From positions 1,408,207 to 1,472,206 of the forward strand of contig NZ_CP031222.1 in the NCBI RefSeq assembly GCF_003351745.1: DNA of 64,000 nt, written 5' to 3'. Numbering within the stretch: the first letter of the stretch is position 1; each line of letters opens with the position of its first letter. The notes beneath the pieces were generated by a model. It was not told the origin of the DNA. It saw nothing but the letters and a program-made list of their open reading frames with translations, and did not search any database. A program made the translations under genes and the position numbers. Source of the stretch: Aquirhabdus parva. GTDB lineage: Bacteria > Pseudomonadota > Gammaproteobacteria > Pseudomonadales > Moraxellaceae. Below, piece by piece: positions 16,940 to 26,007 of this stretch.

Positions 16940-17482
16940 ATGGCACTTAAGGCAACAATTTATAAAGCCGATTTGCAAATTGCAGATATGAATCGTCATT
17001 ACTATGAAACGCATAGCCAAACGATTGCACGTCATCCTTCCGAAACGGAGGAGCGGGTTATGGCACGTGTACTGATGTTTGGTCTTTATGCCAGTGAGTC
17101 GCTGAGTTTTACAAAAGGTTTATTTGAAGTAGATGAACCGGACATCTGGGATAAAGATTTGACGGATGCGATCCAACTGTGGGTTGACGTCGGTCAACCT
17201 GATGAAACGCGTATTAAAAAGGCATCTAATCGTTCTAAGAAAGTCGTTGTTCTCAGCTACAACAGTAGTACCGATGTTTGGTGGAAAGCGCTAGAGAGTA
17301 AAATAGCACGTCTAGATAATGTCACTGTTTTACAGCTTTTACCCGAAACCAGCGAGGCATTGACTGCATTGGTCACACGATCAATGCGCTTTAGCTTCAC
17401 GATTCAAGATGATGAAATTTTAGTATCGTCTGATGATGGCTCAGTGGATGTGAAATTGGTGGTGTTAAAAGCGGGGAGTTAA
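16940..17482 (+). CDS. yaeQ: YaeQ family protein
   Basis: 180 residues, the same size as E. coli YaeQ (181). Matching blocks are MALKATIYKADLQIADMNRHYYETH, ARHPSETEERVMARVLMFGLYA, LTDAIQLWVDVGQPDETRIKKAS and LDNVTVLQLLPETS. The family has a PD-(D/E)XK nuclease-like fold, but its substrate and physiological role are not settled; in E. coli it was noted in suppression of RfaH loss. Cytoplasmic, single gene. AGGCGG precedes the ATG. Confidence 0.93.
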   Translation: MALKATIYKADLQIADMNRHYYETHSQTIARHPSETEERVMARVLMFGLYASESLSFTKGLFEVDEPDIWDKDLTDAIQLWVDVGQPDETRIKKASNRSKKVVVLSYNSSTDVWWKALESKIARLDNVTVLQLLPETSEALTALVTRSMRFSFTIQDDEILVSSDDGSVDVKLVVLKAGS

Positions 17483-17503
17483 TCTAGTGCTAAGCCGCAG
17501 AGA

Positions 17504-18130
17504 TTATAGTAATGGCCGTTTTTGATTCAACCAGAGCTGGACTGAGGGTCTCTGCCATTGGTATTTTGCATATGCAACGAGACGCTCAGGGACATCATCT
17601 CCTGCTAGAATTAGACGATTGAGCATTAGCGCAAGATCAACATCGGCGATACACCAGTCTTCAAATAAGTATTCTGACGGGATCGTAATCAATTGATTGG
17701 CAGTGCGGAACAGTTTTTGGGCTGCTAACTGTGCCTGTTCAGAAAGGGGTTGTGTTTTTGCCTGATAGAAGATGACTTCTGTAGAACGCTCTTGTCGGAT
17801 AGGCATCAGATCACTGCGTAACCAAGCTTGAATTTGCCGAGCACGTGCGCGTTTTTGAAGTTGTTTTGGATAAATGGCATTAGTAGGATATTTTTCTTCT
17901 AAATATTCAGCAATAGCTGAGGATTCCGATAAAGAGAAGTCACCATCAACAAGTGTTGGAACGCGACCTGTAATGGATGTTTCAGCATACGCTTCGGTAT
18001 GATTTTCATCTATCCCCAGATCGATAGCAATCATGCTAAATGTTAGTCTTTTTTCCGTCAGTGCAACAAACGCAGACATGGCATAAGGACTAGCATATTG
18101 AGTGTCGACGTATAGATTTAGTTCAGACAT
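17504..18130 (-). CDS. yfcF: Glutathione S-transferase YfcF
   Basis: 208 residues of the two-domain glutathione transferase fold: an N-terminal thioredoxin-like domain (YASPYAMSAFVALTEKRLTF, RVPTLVDGDFSLSESSAIAEYLEEKYP with the conserved ES pair that holds glutathione) and a helical C-terminal domain. The RARARQIQAWLRSDLMPIRQER block and WCIADVDLALMLNRLILAGDDVPERLV match E. coli YfcF closely. E. coli YfcF has GST/peroxidase activity and aids oxidant resistance. Next gene upstream, 44 bases away, is a class II aldolase, possibly co-transcribed. Confidence 0.92.
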   Translation of the reverse strand: MSELNLYVDTQYASPYAMSAFVALTEKRLTFSMIAIDLGIDENHTEAYAETSITGRVPTLVDGDFSLSESSAIAEYLEEKYPTNAIYPKQLQKRARARQIQAWLRSDLMPIRQERSTEVIFYQAKTQPLSEQAQLAAQKLFRTANQLITIPSEYLFEDWCIADVDLALMLNRLILAGDDVPERLVAYAKYQWQRPSVQLWLNQKRPLL

Positions 18131-18174
18131 TAAGAGATCCTAAGAGTGTAGAGAAAGATACATATCTCATGTAC

Positions 18175-18960
18175 TTAATCTTTATATGAGGGGTCTGCAC
18201 GATCCAATCTTCTGAGTAAACCAGGCCAGTTCAGTGCACCGATACCTAATCCAGTTGTTGCTTTACTCACAGAATTTTTGACACCCGCAACGATTCTTGG
18301 ATCGACTTCAACCAGTTCACTATTCCCAGATTGTGCACGGATTTGAATGGCGCAGACCGTTTCAAACAAATACATTTTGACAAAAGCATCAGCAATCGAG
18401 TCTCCCACAGTGAGTAGTCCGTGATTGCGCAGCATCAGAAACATTTTGTTATTGAGATTATTTACTAGCCGTGGTTTTTCATCATCGCTGAGCACGATGC
18501 CTTCGTAGTCATGATAACCAAGTGACGATAAAACAAAAGTGGACTGCTGAGAGATGGGTAATATCCCATGTTTTTGTGCTGATACTGCAACGCCGTTCAA
18601 ACTATGAATGTGTAATACGCAATTTACATCTTCTCGCGCAGCGTGAATTGCACTATGGATTACAAATCCTGCTGGTGAAATCGGATAATTTGTCTCCATG
18701 ACGATATTACCATTTAAATCAACTTTGACGAGGCTCGAAGCGGTAATTTCATCGAAAAGCATGCCATACGGATTAATCAGAAAGTGATGCTCTGGCCCAG
18801 GCACTCGTGCAGAAATATGTGTAAAAGCAAGATCATCCCAGCCAAATAAGGCAACTAGACGATAAGCAGCAGCCAAATCAATTCGGGTTTGCCATTCAGC
18901 CTCACTAACCTGTGGTTGTACTGTCGAAAGAGGACCTCGAGTGATTGCTGTCATGGACAT
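18175..18960 (-). CDS. Class II aldolase/adducin family protein
   Basis: 261 residues. The class II aldolase fold is shown by RIDLAAAYRLVALFGWDDLAFTHISAR, FLINPYGMLFDEITASSLVKVD, the metal-binding His pair in LHIHSLNGVAVS (about 117-119) and a third His in LMLRNHGLLTVG. Relatives split sugar phosphates such as fuculose-1-phosphate or act in unknown pathways; adducin-like bacterial members of this length are mostly uncharacterised. A zinc-dependent aldol cleavage is likely but the substrate is not identifiable. It is followed by yfcF in the same direction. Confidence 0.88.
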   Translation of the reverse strand: MSMTAITRGPLSTVQPQVSEAEWQTRIDLAAAYRLVALFGWDDLAFTHISARVPGPEHHFLINPYGMLFDEITASSLVKVDLNGNIVMETNYPISPAGFVIHSAIHAAREDVNCVLHIHSLNGVAVSAQKHGILPISQQSTFVLSSLGYHDYEGIVLSDDEKPRLVNNLNNKMFLMLRNHGLLTVGDSIADAFVKMYLFETVCAIQIRAQSGNSELVEVDPRIVAGVKNSVSKATTGLGIGALNWPGLLRRLDRADPSYKD

Positions 18961-18993
18961 TTCCTTTTGCCATAATATTTAATTGAAGAGAGT

Positions 18994-19095
18994 ATGAAAC
19001 TTGTACAGAACACAGTCATATTCATCAATGTATTTTTGGTGAATATCATACTAATCGCGGGCAATTTGAGAAATAACTTTATGGCAAAATATTGA
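18994..19095 (+). CDS. Possible 33-residue membrane peptide
   Basis: An ATG preceded by GAAGAGAG opens a 33-codon frame: a Lys near the N-terminus, a hydrophobic stretch (VIFINVFLVNIILIAG) able to span a membrane, and a basic C-terminal tail. A promoter-like pair, CTGTCA (18948-18953) and CATAAT (18971-18976) with a 17-base spacer, lies just upstream, and a hairpin lies 44 bases after the stop. It is not recognised as any known protein. The frame is short, so it may be chance. It sits within the 348-bp gene-poor stretch 18961-19308. Confidence 0.25.
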   Translation: MKLVQNTVIFINVFLVNIILIAGNLRNNFMAKY

Positions 19096-19138
19096 TGCAG
19101 GGGTGTTTATAGAAAATGCGTCAATTTCTGAAGAGGGT

Positions 19139-19168
19139 CGAGACTAATTCTAAAAAGGATTAGTCTTG
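19139..19168. repeat. 12-bp hairpin in the aldolase-lipoprotein gap
   Basis: Arms CGAGACTAATTC and GGATTAGTCTTG pair over 12 positions (two G-T wobbles) around loop TAAAAA. Neither side has a T-run, so it is not a standard terminator; it could end the small lipoprotein transcript from the right or the possible peptide gene from the left with help from a factor. Confidence 0.45.
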
Positions 19169-19308
19169 AGGTATGTTGTTCAATAAATTGGCGATCGGTA
19201 AAATAAGTACCCAAGATGGGTGGCGAGAATACTTTTGTGATGCACATGTAATTTAAAAAATATGCGGACATGAAGAGAGATTGCTGGGTAGTGAAACAAT
19301 CCCGACCA

Positions 19309-19611
19309 TTAATTTGAACCTTTTGCAGCCATAGTTCTACCCATCTGATCATCGATCATGTCCCTAGCTTGTTGCTCAGTTTGACGACGTTCCTCTTCAG
19401 TCATCACACGGCAAGGCTTATGCTTTGAGAAATTGCTACCGATAGTCGGCTCTTCTATCGTACAAGTTTTAGTAGTACTTGATGCCTGTGTCGCTGAAGA
19501 ACTGGGCCCAGCAGCACAAGCACTTAAAAATACACTTACTGAGCCTATGATCAATAGATTTAGAAAGCCATGTGAGAATGTACTATTTTGATGAGCGAAT
19601 AAACTTTTCAT
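19309..19611 (-). CDS. Small lipoprotein of unknown function
   Basis: 100 residues. A hydrophobic signal segment (about 16-29) ends in the lipobox L-S-A-C with the lipid-modified cysteine at residue 32. The mature part starts AAGPSSSATQASSTTKT, a Ser/Thr-rich linker, then two further cysteines (KTCTIEEP and HKPCRV) that could form a disulfide, then an acidic-basic helix EEERRQTEQQARDMIDDQMGRTM. No family recognised. It follows thiG by 82 bases in the same direction. Confidence 0.8.
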   Translation of the reverse strand: MKSLFAHQNSTFSHGFLNLLIIGSVSVFLSACAAGPSSSATQASSTTKTCTIEEPTIGSNFSKHKPCRVMTEEERRQTEQQARDMIDDQMGRTMAAKGSN

Positions 19612-19693
19612 GTTTCAAATCCCAGTTTTGATTCTTTGAGTGTAGAGCAGGGTTCTAAATAAAACACCTAACATATTCAAATTAATATACTGT

Positions 19694-20506
19694 CTATTTG
19701 AAAAAGTATCCAGTCTCAGGTGAACTTGCATTTGCATAAGCTTTTTTAGGCATACGTCCAGCTAAAAATGCTTCACGTCCCGCTTCAACAGCTTTTCTCA
19801 TGGCAGAAGCCATCAAAATAGGATTCTGTGCGGCTGCAATTGCAGTATTCATGAGTACACCAGCACAGCCGAGTTCCATTGCCATCGCTGCATCTGAAGC
19901 AGTGCCCACACCTGCATCAACGATAATCGGGACATTGGCATTTTCAAGAATAAGGCGAATGTTATGCGGATTGGTTAGGCCAAGTCCCGAGCCGATAAGG
20001 CTGCCCAAAGGCATGACGGCCACACAGCCCATATTTTCTAATTCTTTCGCAATGATTGGGTCATCAGAGGTATAAACCATGACTTCAAATCCATCATCGA
20101 TTAACGTACGTGCAGCTTTGAGCGTATCTACAACATTCGGATAAAGTGTTTTGGTATCACCAAGAACTTCAAGTTTGACTAGGTTATGGCCATCCAGTAA
20201 TTCACGCGCGAGCATACATGTTCTTACCGCACTATCTGCATCAAAACATCCAGCAGTATTTGGAAGGATGGTGTAGCGCTCAGGAGGAATGACATCCAGT
20301 AAATTGGGTTCGCCCGGGTTCTGCCCAATATTACTGCGTCGAATAGCAACGGTTACAATCTCGGCACCACTGGTACTGATTGCGCCACCTGTTTCAGCAA
20401 GGTCTTTATATTTACCTGTACCCACTAATAATCGTGAGGAGAAGGTACGCGTCCCGATGATTAAGGGCTGATCTTGAAATACAGAAGGGGTGATCAAAGC
20501 ATTCAT
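19694..20506 (-). CDS. thiG: Thiazole synthase
   Basis: 270 residues. ThiG builds the thiazole phosphate of thiamine from 1-deoxyxylulose 5-phosphate, dehydroglycine and the ThiS thiocarboxylate. The (beta/alpha)8 barrel shows [33 protein letters not shown], the Schiff-base lysine K111 in [23 protein letters not shown], and the phosphate loop [18 protein letters not shown]. Length is usual. Its start overlaps the stop of the preceding unknown gene by four bases, and that gene in turn overlaps thiS. Confidence 0.97.
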   Translation of the reverse strand: MNALITPSVFQDQPLIIGTRTFSSRLLVGTGKYKDLAETGGAISTSGAEIVTVAIRRSNIGQNPGEPNLLDVIPPERYTILPNTAGCFDADSAVRTCMLARELLDGHNLVKLEVLGDTKTLYPNVVDTLKAARTLIDDGFEVMVYTSDDPIIAKELENMGCVAVMPLGSLIGSGLGLTNPHNIRLILENANVPIIVDAGVGTASDAAMAMELGCAGVLMNTAIAAAQNPILMASAMRKAVEAGREAFLAGRMPKKAYANASSPETGYFFK

Positions 20507-20913
20507 GATACGGACTCTTCTTCATAAACTACGATTTGTAAATCTTCATCGGGATCATCATCTTGAACATCAAAGGCGACAACGATCTCGAGGTCGGGGA
20601 AGTCTTTAGCCAGTTTCGCTTGCCACATTGCTTGTAAGCGTTGACCAAACGAGACTAGTTCATCTCGGGTAGGTGTCGCCTTGGCATCGAACATGGCAAA
20701 GTATTCTAATACATGACGATGATTGCATAGCGCTTGAACCGTCGTCTTGTCATATTCACACGCGAGCAGAAGCTCAAGGTAGTGGTCAGCTTCCGGCGCA
20801 TGATCTAAATAGACACGTCCATCGTGATAGACAAACTGCGGCCAAAACAACTCACTCAGAGAGATTAAGTTTAATGGTTCTTCATGACCATCGATATCAC
20901 AACATGTTGCCAT
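20503..20913 (-). CDS. Unknown protein encoded between thiS and thiG
   Basis: 136 residues, acidic, no signal peptide or membrane helix. It opens with [13 protein letters not shown] (adjacent cysteines), has an aromatic stretch [26 protein letters not shown], a central helix-rich part and a strongly acidic end ([19 protein letters not shown]). I do not recognise a family. Coupling is tight: it shares one base with the thiS stop (TAATG) and overlaps thiG by four bases (ATGA), so it is made together with the sulfur carrier and the thiazole synthase. A role in thiazole formation is inferred from position only. Confidence 0.8.
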   Translation of the reverse strand: MATCCDIDGHEEPLNLISLSELFWPQFVYHDGRVYLDHAPEADHYLELLLACEYDKTTVQALCNHRHVLEYFAMFDAKATPTRDELVSFGQRLQAMWQAKLAKDFPDLEIVVAFDVQDDDPDEDLQIVVYEEESVS

Positions 20914-21116
20914 TAACCGCCTCCAACTGCATGAACAATTTCAATTTTTTGCATATCATGCAGTATAAATTCTATATGACGATGTTTTGAGATGAGCGTA
21001 CCATCCACTTCAATCGCATAGCGTTTTCCAGTTAATGCAAGTTCAGTGACTAATTCAGCCAGTGTCTTGCAATCTGTTGAGTGCGTTTCACCATTCACAA
21101 CGATCAACAAACTCAT
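20913..21116 (-). CDS. thiS: Sulfur carrier protein ThiS
   Basis: 67 residues with a ubiquitin-like fold and the required C-terminal Gly-Gly (VHAVGGG). ThiS is adenylated and thiocarboxylated at its C-terminus and hands sulfur to ThiG. The usual ThiS features are present: VNGE near the start, TLAELVTEL, YAIEVDGTLISKH and KIEIVHAVGGG. It overlaps the DUF423 gene upstream by four bases and the unknown gene downstream by one. Confidence 0.95.
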   Translation of the reverse strand: MSLLIVVNGETHSTDCKTLAELVTELALTGKRYAIEVDGTLISKHRHIEFILHDMQKIEIVHAVGGG

Positions 21117-21475
21117 GCTTTAGCGACCTGAAATGCGAGCGTTAACCACCCTAAAATGAATGCCAAGCCACCAATAGGCGTAATTGCACCAAACCAGCGT
21201 GGTGCGCCCAATGTCATGAGATACAAAGAGCCACAGAATATGACGATACCAATTTGGATAAAAATTGCAGGCCAGCGTAAAGATAGAGTGGGGAGGAGTC
21301 GGGCTAGAATACCGATGAGCAGTAAACCGAGTGCATGATAGAAAAAATACGCCGTGGCAGTATGCCACCAGTCGAGTTGCTCTGGGTTGACACGGGCTTT
21401 AATCGCATGCGCGCCAAATGCACCCAATATCACTGCGAGAGCAAGATTGAGTGCAGCAATGACCAATCCATTCAT
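21113..21475 (-). CDS. DUF423 membrane protein
   Basis: 120 residues with four transmembrane helices. Matches DUF423: the opening ALNLALAVILGAFGAHAIKA, a WWHTATAYFFYHALGLLLIG block, GSLYLMTL and ITPIGGLAFILGWLTLAF. Function unknown; E. coli YgdD is a member. It overlaps thiS by four bases (ATGA), which makes it the first gene of a four-gene coupled set ending in thiG. Confidence 0.92.
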   Translation of the reverse strand: MNGLVIAALNLALAVILGAFGAHAIKARVNPEQLDWWHTATAYFFYHALGLLLIGILARLLPTLSLRWPAIFIQIGIVIFCGSLYLMTLGAPRWFGAITPIGGLAFILGWLTLAFQVAKA

Positions 21476-21499
21476 TTAATTGCGCCTTAAAATAACAAC

Positions 21500-21514
21500 T
21501 TACGCCTAGCGTAA
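21500..21514 (-). terminator. Possible weak terminator after rpoH
   Basis: TTACGC-tag-GCGTAA, followed leftward by GTTGTTATTTTAA. The stem is only 6 bp and the T-run is broken, so some transcription may continue into DUF423-thiS-thiG. Confidence 0.4.
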
Positions 21515-21567
21515 CAGGTTTTTCATTTTTCTGATTTTCGAGACAACCATCTTTTCTATTTTGCAAA

Positions 21568-22488
21568 TCAGCCTGCAGACATCGCTGTACGGATTTTGTC
21601 CATAGCATTTTTTTCAAGTTGACGGATACGTTCCGCAGAGACTTTATATTCGGCAGCTAGCTCATGCAAAGTGGCTTTTTCATCATCCAACCAACGACGT
21701 TTGAGGATGGTGCGTGAACGATCATCGAGTTTACCCATGGCTGAAGCCAGAGCACGATTACTATGATCTTCCCAGTCAGCCTCTTCTACTTCCCGAGCTG
21801 GGTCGAATCGATTGTCTTCCAGATACATGACCGGAGCGACACGACCCTCTTCATCATCTTCTGCCTGAGCTTCAAAAGAAGCATCATAAGCAGTGAGACG
21901 ACCCTCCATTTCAAGGACTTGGGCCGCAGTGACGTTTAAATCACGTGCGATGTCTTCTGCTTCTTGGAGAGTTAATTTACGGCTGGATTTTTTTAGCGAG
22001 CGTAAGTTAAAGAACAGTTTACGTTGTGCTTTAGTCGTTGCTACTTTAACGATGCGCCAATTACGAATGACAAATTCATGAATCTCGGCTTTGATCCAAT
22101 GCACAGCAAAAGATACTAAACGTACACCCATCGTGGGGTCAAAACGTTTAACAGCTTTCATCAAACCGACGTTTCCTTCTTGAATCAAGTCACCTTGAGG
22201 TAAGCCATAACCTGCATAACTGCGCGCAATATGTACGACGAAACGTAAATGCGACAGCACGAGCTCGCGCGCAGCTTCTACATCACCATCATAGAAATAG
22301 CGTTCTGCCAGTTCTTTTTCTTGTTCAGGTGTGAGAATCGGGATTTGGCTAATCGTATTAATGTACGCACCGAGATTAACGCCGGGTGCGTTTAACGACA
22401 AGGTATTGAGCGATAGCGTGGCAGGCGACGTGCTTGGAGACGACGCAGACACCAGCGCTTTGTTATCACTCAAAGGACTTACACTCAT
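21568..22488 (-). CDS. rpoH: Heat-shock sigma factor RpoH (sigma 32)
   Basis: 306 residues. RpoH directs RNA polymerase to heat-shock promoters. Region 1.2-2.1 starts at about residue 50; region 2.2-2.4 is [38 protein letters not shown]; the RpoH box QRKLFFNLR, unique to this group, is at 155-163; region 4.2 with the -35 recognition helix is [25 protein letters not shown]. The N-terminus is about 20 residues longer than in E. coli and Ser-rich. In E. coli the N-terminal part of rpoH mRNA controls translation; the 5' coding region here was not modelled. Confidence 0.97.
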   Translation of the reverse strand: MSVSPLSDNKALVSASSPSTSPATLSLNTLSLNAPGVNLGAYINTISQIPILTPEQEKELAERYFYDGDVEAARELVLSHLRFVVHIARSYAGYGLPQGDLIQEGNVGLMKAVKRFDPTMGVRLVSFAVHWIKAEIHEFVIRNWRIVKVATTKAQRKLFFNLRSLKKSSRKLTLQEAEDIARDLNVTAAQVLEMEGRLTAYDASFEAQAEDDEEGRVAPVMYLEDNRFDPAREVEEADWEDHSNRALASAMGKLDDRSRTILKRRWLDDEKATLHELAAEYKVSAERIRQLEKNAMDKIRTAMSAG

Positions 22489-22695
22489 GAAGGTTCCTGA
22501 AAAAAAGTGGATTTAATATCTGGATAAGGTCTACAGCAATAAGAGGCATATTCTGCCATATTTCACGCTGATAAATTGTAATGGAGCTGTGACTGATCCC
22601 GCATTTTCAGTTTAAAGTGTACAATAAAATAACGATCAGCACGAAAATATGATGCAACTATTTTTTCGGTGTGTCGAACCCTGATCTAGCGTTGG

Positions 22696-23766
22696 TCATC
22701 CATTGCGAACGGGCACTTCCAAACCAAATTGGAGGTAGGCTTGAGGGGTCGCAATACGCCCACGCGCGGTCCTCATAACAAAACCCTGCTGAATGAGATA
22801 AGGCTCAACCACATCTTCCAAAGTGCCACTGTCTTCAGCAAGTGAAGCGGCTAAAGATTCAACACCAGCAGGTCCGCCATCGAAACGTTCTAAAAGCATT
22901 TGTAAATATCGACGATCGAGCGTGTCTAAACCTTGTTTATCGACGGCAAGCATATCGAGGGCGCGTGCTGCGATATCACTGGTGACCACACCATCGCCCT
23001 TTACCTCAGCATAGTCACGAACGCGACGTAGCAAACGATTCACAATTCGTGGTGTCCCGCGCGCTCGTCGTGCTATTTCTACAGCGCCATCGGGATGAAT
23101 AGGAACATTCAGCAAGTTTGCCGAACGAGTGACAATCGTGGTGAGATCGGCAATCGAGTAAAATTCGAGGCGTTGCACGATCCCAAAACGGTCTCGTAAT
23201 GGGGAGGTGAGTAAACCCGCACGGGTTGTTGCGGCAACCAATGTAAATGGGGGTAAGTCCAATTTAATAGACCGTGCAGCAGGTCCTTCACCAATCATGA
23301 TATCCAGTTGATAATCTTCCATCGCGGGATAGAGGATTTCTTCGATCACTGGTGATAAACGATGGATTTCATCGATAAATAGGACATCGCCTGCTTCTAA
23401 ATTGGTAAGCAGTGCAGCCAAATCCCCTGCACGTTCAAGTACCGGACCTGAGGTTGATTTCATATTACCGCCCATTTCACGGGCAATAATATTTGCGAGG
23501 GTTGTTTTGCCAAGCCCAGGAGGACCAAAAATGAGGGTGTGATCGAGTGCCTCTTGGCGTGACTTTGCCGCATGGATAAAAATTTCCATTTGTTCGCGAA
23601 CAATAGGCTGGCCGATATAGTCCTCAAGGCTGGTCGGTCTAATCGCACGATCAAATTGATCTTCTGGACGCGCAAGCCCAGTGATCAAGCGATCTTGTTC
23701 AAATCCTGATTTTGATGCCGTTTGATTTGATGATTGGACAAACGGATTACCGGGAAAAAGAGCCAT
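22696..23766 (-). CDS. ruvB: Holliday junction helicase RuvB
   Basis: 356 residues. RuvB is the AAA+ motor that, with RuvA, drives branch migration of Holliday junctions. Walker A GPPGLGKT is at 81-88, Walker B around IDEIHRL (131-137), sensor 1 [21 protein letters not shown], the arginine finger in the same segment, and the C-terminal winged helix ends [23 protein letters not shown]. About 20 extra residues precede the usual start. Its start codon overlaps the ruvA stop by one base (TAATG), so the two are translationally coupled. Confidence 0.97.
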   Translation of the reverse strand: MALFPGNPFVQSSNQTASKSGFEQDRLITGLARPEDQFDRAIRPTSLEDYIGQPIVREQMEIFIHAAKSRQEALDHTLIFGPPGLGKTTLANIIAREMGGNMKSTSGPVLERAGDLAALLTNLEAGDVLFIDEIHRLSPVIEEILYPAMEDYQLDIMIGEGPAARSIKLDLPPFTLVAATTRAGLLTSPLRDRFGIVQRLEFYSIADLTTIVTRSANLLNVPIHPDGAVEIARRARGTPRIVNRLLRRVRDYAEVKGDGVVTSDIAARALDMLAVDKQGLDTLDRRYLQMLLERFDGGPAGVESLAASLAEDSGTLEDVVEPYLIQQGFVMRTARGRIATPQAYLQFGLEVPVRNG

Positions 23767-24374
23767 TAGGTTTTAAGCATTCCTTTCAATGCCGCCCGAA
23801 TTAAATCAGCGGTTTCTTGATGATCGTTTTTTACTGCAGCAATAGCACGTTGTGCTTCTAACGGCTTATAACCCAAGGATACCAATGCTGCTTCAGCTTC
23901 TGCCAGAGGTGATGCGGCACTGAGTGTGATTTGCGCCGAACCCGTGATGTTTGCTTGCCCAGTGCTGGTAGATAAACCTTGTAGACGATCCCGCAGTTCG
24001 ATCACCAAGCGCTCTGCTGTTTTCTTACCCACACCTGGGATACGGGTCAGCGTACTAATATCCTGCATTTCAATGGATTGAATGAGCATTGCTGCGCTCA
24101 TGCCCGAGAGGATGCCAAGTGCTAATTTAGGTCCGACCCCGTTTACTTTGAGCAGAATTCTAAACAGCGCTTTATCATTCGTATTGATAAAACCATATAA
24201 CAAATGTGTGTCTTCACGCACGGTTAAATGCGTCCACAAGGTAACAACTTGTTCGTTTTTCAACTGACAAAATGTCGAAAGCGGCGTTTCCACTTCATAG
24301 CCTATACCGCCCACCTCGATCAGGATGTGTGGTGCGGTGAGCAATTGAATTTTGCCAGTAAGTGAACCAATCAT
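23766..24374 (-). CDS. ruvA: Holliday junction-binding protein RuvA
   Basis: 202 residues, normal length. Domain I is an OB fold ([12 protein letters not shown] to [18 protein letters not shown]), domain II has two helix-hairpin-helix motifs ([18 protein letters not shown] and [21 protein letters not shown]), and domain III ([27 protein letters not shown]) contacts RuvB. RuvA tetramers hold the junction square-planar for RuvB. Follows dgt by 63 bases; ruvC is not in the window. Confidence 0.97.
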   Translation of the reverse strand: MIGSLTGKIQLLTAPHILIEVGGIGYEVETPLSTFCQLKNEQVVTLWTHLTVREDTHLLYGFINTNDKALFRILLKVNGVGPKLALGILSGMSAAMLIQSIEMQDISTLTRIPGVGKKTAERLVIELRDRLQGLSTSTGQANITGSAQITLSAASPLAEAEAALVSLGYKPLEAQRAIAAVKNDHQETADLIRAALKGMLKT

Positions 24375-24437
24375 TGCATGTCCTTGTTATCTTATGCCGA
24401 GTTAATCTATGGTTCTAAGTGTGTTCTTAAGTCAATA

Positions 24438-25775
24438 TTAATAACCCATATTGCCACGGTTACCCTTGATATCTTGTGCCAATGCATAGGCTTGGTGGTC
24501 AGATAAAGCGCTGATCACATCAAGGATTTGCATCATGTTCTGGTAAGGATCGAGTCCCAATGTTGCACCATGATGCTTCAAAATGACCAAAAGGCGATGC
24601 TCACGGAAAGTTTCACGTTCACGATCAAGTGCGAGGGGCATTAACGCGCCGAGTAGTACATGGAGACTGGCACTTGCAACTAACTCTAAGCGGGCTTTTT
24701 GGGGGTTGGTAAAAATCCGAGTCCGAGTTAAGTTCTTTGCTGCTTCGATCCCTTCCGCAATATCGCGTGGACAATGGTCCAGCAAACTGCCTTGCAAGGT
24801 GCCACGCAACAAGTCTGATTGTTTACGCTTGAATGCCTCAGAGACTTCTTCGACCAATCGTTTCATCGCCCGCCCGCGGAGAGCGGCCAGCTTTTGCGCG
24901 ATAGGAACATCATTCAATACTTCATGAGGCGTGCCGTAATCCCCAATTAATTTTAAAAATAACGGTTCTACATCGGAGTAATGCAGCATGCCCAGTAGCA
25001 AACCATCCTCTAGGTCAATCAAGGCATAACAAATATCATCTGCCGCTTCGAGTAAGTAGGCCAAAGGGTGCCGGCAGTATGAGCTCTCACTCAATCGAAT
25101 CAATCCGAGATGTTCTGCAACCTCATCGAGTAGTTCACGTTCGCTTTGATAACAGCCAAACTTGGTACGCTTATGGCTAGGTTGCCCTGCTTGGGCTTCA
25201 AGAGGTGCTGCAAGTCGTGGGTATTTAAGGAAAGCACCTAGGGTCGCATAGGTGAGTCGCATTCCTCCTTCATTGGGGTGATATTCCAAACGGGTGAGGA
25301 TACGAAAACCTTGTGCATTGCCTTCATACTGACATAAATCACTGAACTCAGGCGATGACAGTAAACTCATGAGATGTTCTTGTTTCGGCTGCCCAAACCA
25401 GTCCCGAACTGCGTACTCACCAGCATGACCATAGGGCGGATTACCAATGTCATGCGCTAAGCATGCAGCTTGAATAATTGCACCTACATCAGATGGGGTA
25501 ACCCATGGCGGTAAGTCATCTGCAATTTTCTCAGCGGCCAGCATTCCTAAAGAGCGACCAACACTCGACACTTCAAGCGAGTGAGTTAAACGAGTATGGA
25601 CGGCATCATTTTGTGTCAGCGGATGAACTTGAGTTTTACGATTGAGTTGTCTAAAGCTTTGCGAAAATATGATGCGATCATAGTCTTTGTGAAATGGGCT
25701 ACGCGCTTGTTCTGTATGATGTTTTCTGCTACCTAGGCGAGCAGGAGAGAGCAGTTGTGCCCAACGCATTGACAT
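24438..25775 (-). CDS. dgt: dGTPase-like triphosphohydrolase (HD domain)
   Basis: 445 residues. The N-terminal motif RSPFHKDYDRIIFSQSFRQLNRKTQVHPL and the HD site RLTHSLEVSSVGR plus ACLAHDIGNPPYGHAGE identify the deoxyguanosinetriphosphate triphosphohydrolase family; DDICYALIDLEDG carries a further metal ligand region. These enzymes cut dNTPs to nucleoside and triphosphate and so adjust dNTP pools. Whether dGTP is the preferred substrate, or this is a Dgt-like protein of broader range, cannot be told. It leads into ruvA-ruvB. Confidence 0.92.
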   Translation of the reverse strand: MSMRWAQLLSPARLGSRKHHTEQARSPFHKDYDRIIFSQSFRQLNRKTQVHPLTQNDAVHTRLTHSLEVSSVGRSLGMLAAEKIADDLPPWVTPSDVGAIIQAACLAHDIGNPPYGHAGEYAVRDWFGQPKQEHLMSLLSSPEFSDLCQYEGNAQGFRILTRLEYHPNEGGMRLTYATLGAFLKYPRLAAPLEAQAGQPSHKRTKFGCYQSERELLDEVAEHLGLIRLSESSYCRHPLAYLLEAADDICYALIDLEDGLLLGMLHYSDVEPLFLKLIGDYGTPHEVLNDVPIAQKLAALRGRAMKRLVEEVSEAFKRKQSDLLRGTLQGSLLDHCPRDIAEGIEAAKNLTRTRIFTNPQKARLELVASASLHVLLGALMPLALDRERETFREHRLLVILKHHGATLGLDPYQNMMQILDVISALSDHQAYALAQDIKGNRGNMGY

Positions 25776-26007
25776 AAGGAAATCAGAATTTTATGAATGA
25801 ACTTCCATCATGCCAAATTTGGTAAAAGAAATATAGCACTAGACACAATATCCCACTTAAACATGCATGCTTTTCATGCAAGTAGTGGTAGTCTTTTCAT
25901 CATCCCGTGGGTCCTTGAAGCTTCTTTGTAATGTGTCTATGCTCAAAATATATGGCACAGAAACTTGATTCAACGAAAGTATGTTTTGAAAAACAGGTAT
26001 GAATGAA

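Noticed and set aside
19107-19352. 81-codon leftward frame after the small lipoprotein gene
   Set aside because: It overlaps the end of the lipoprotein gene in another frame and has no recognisable features.
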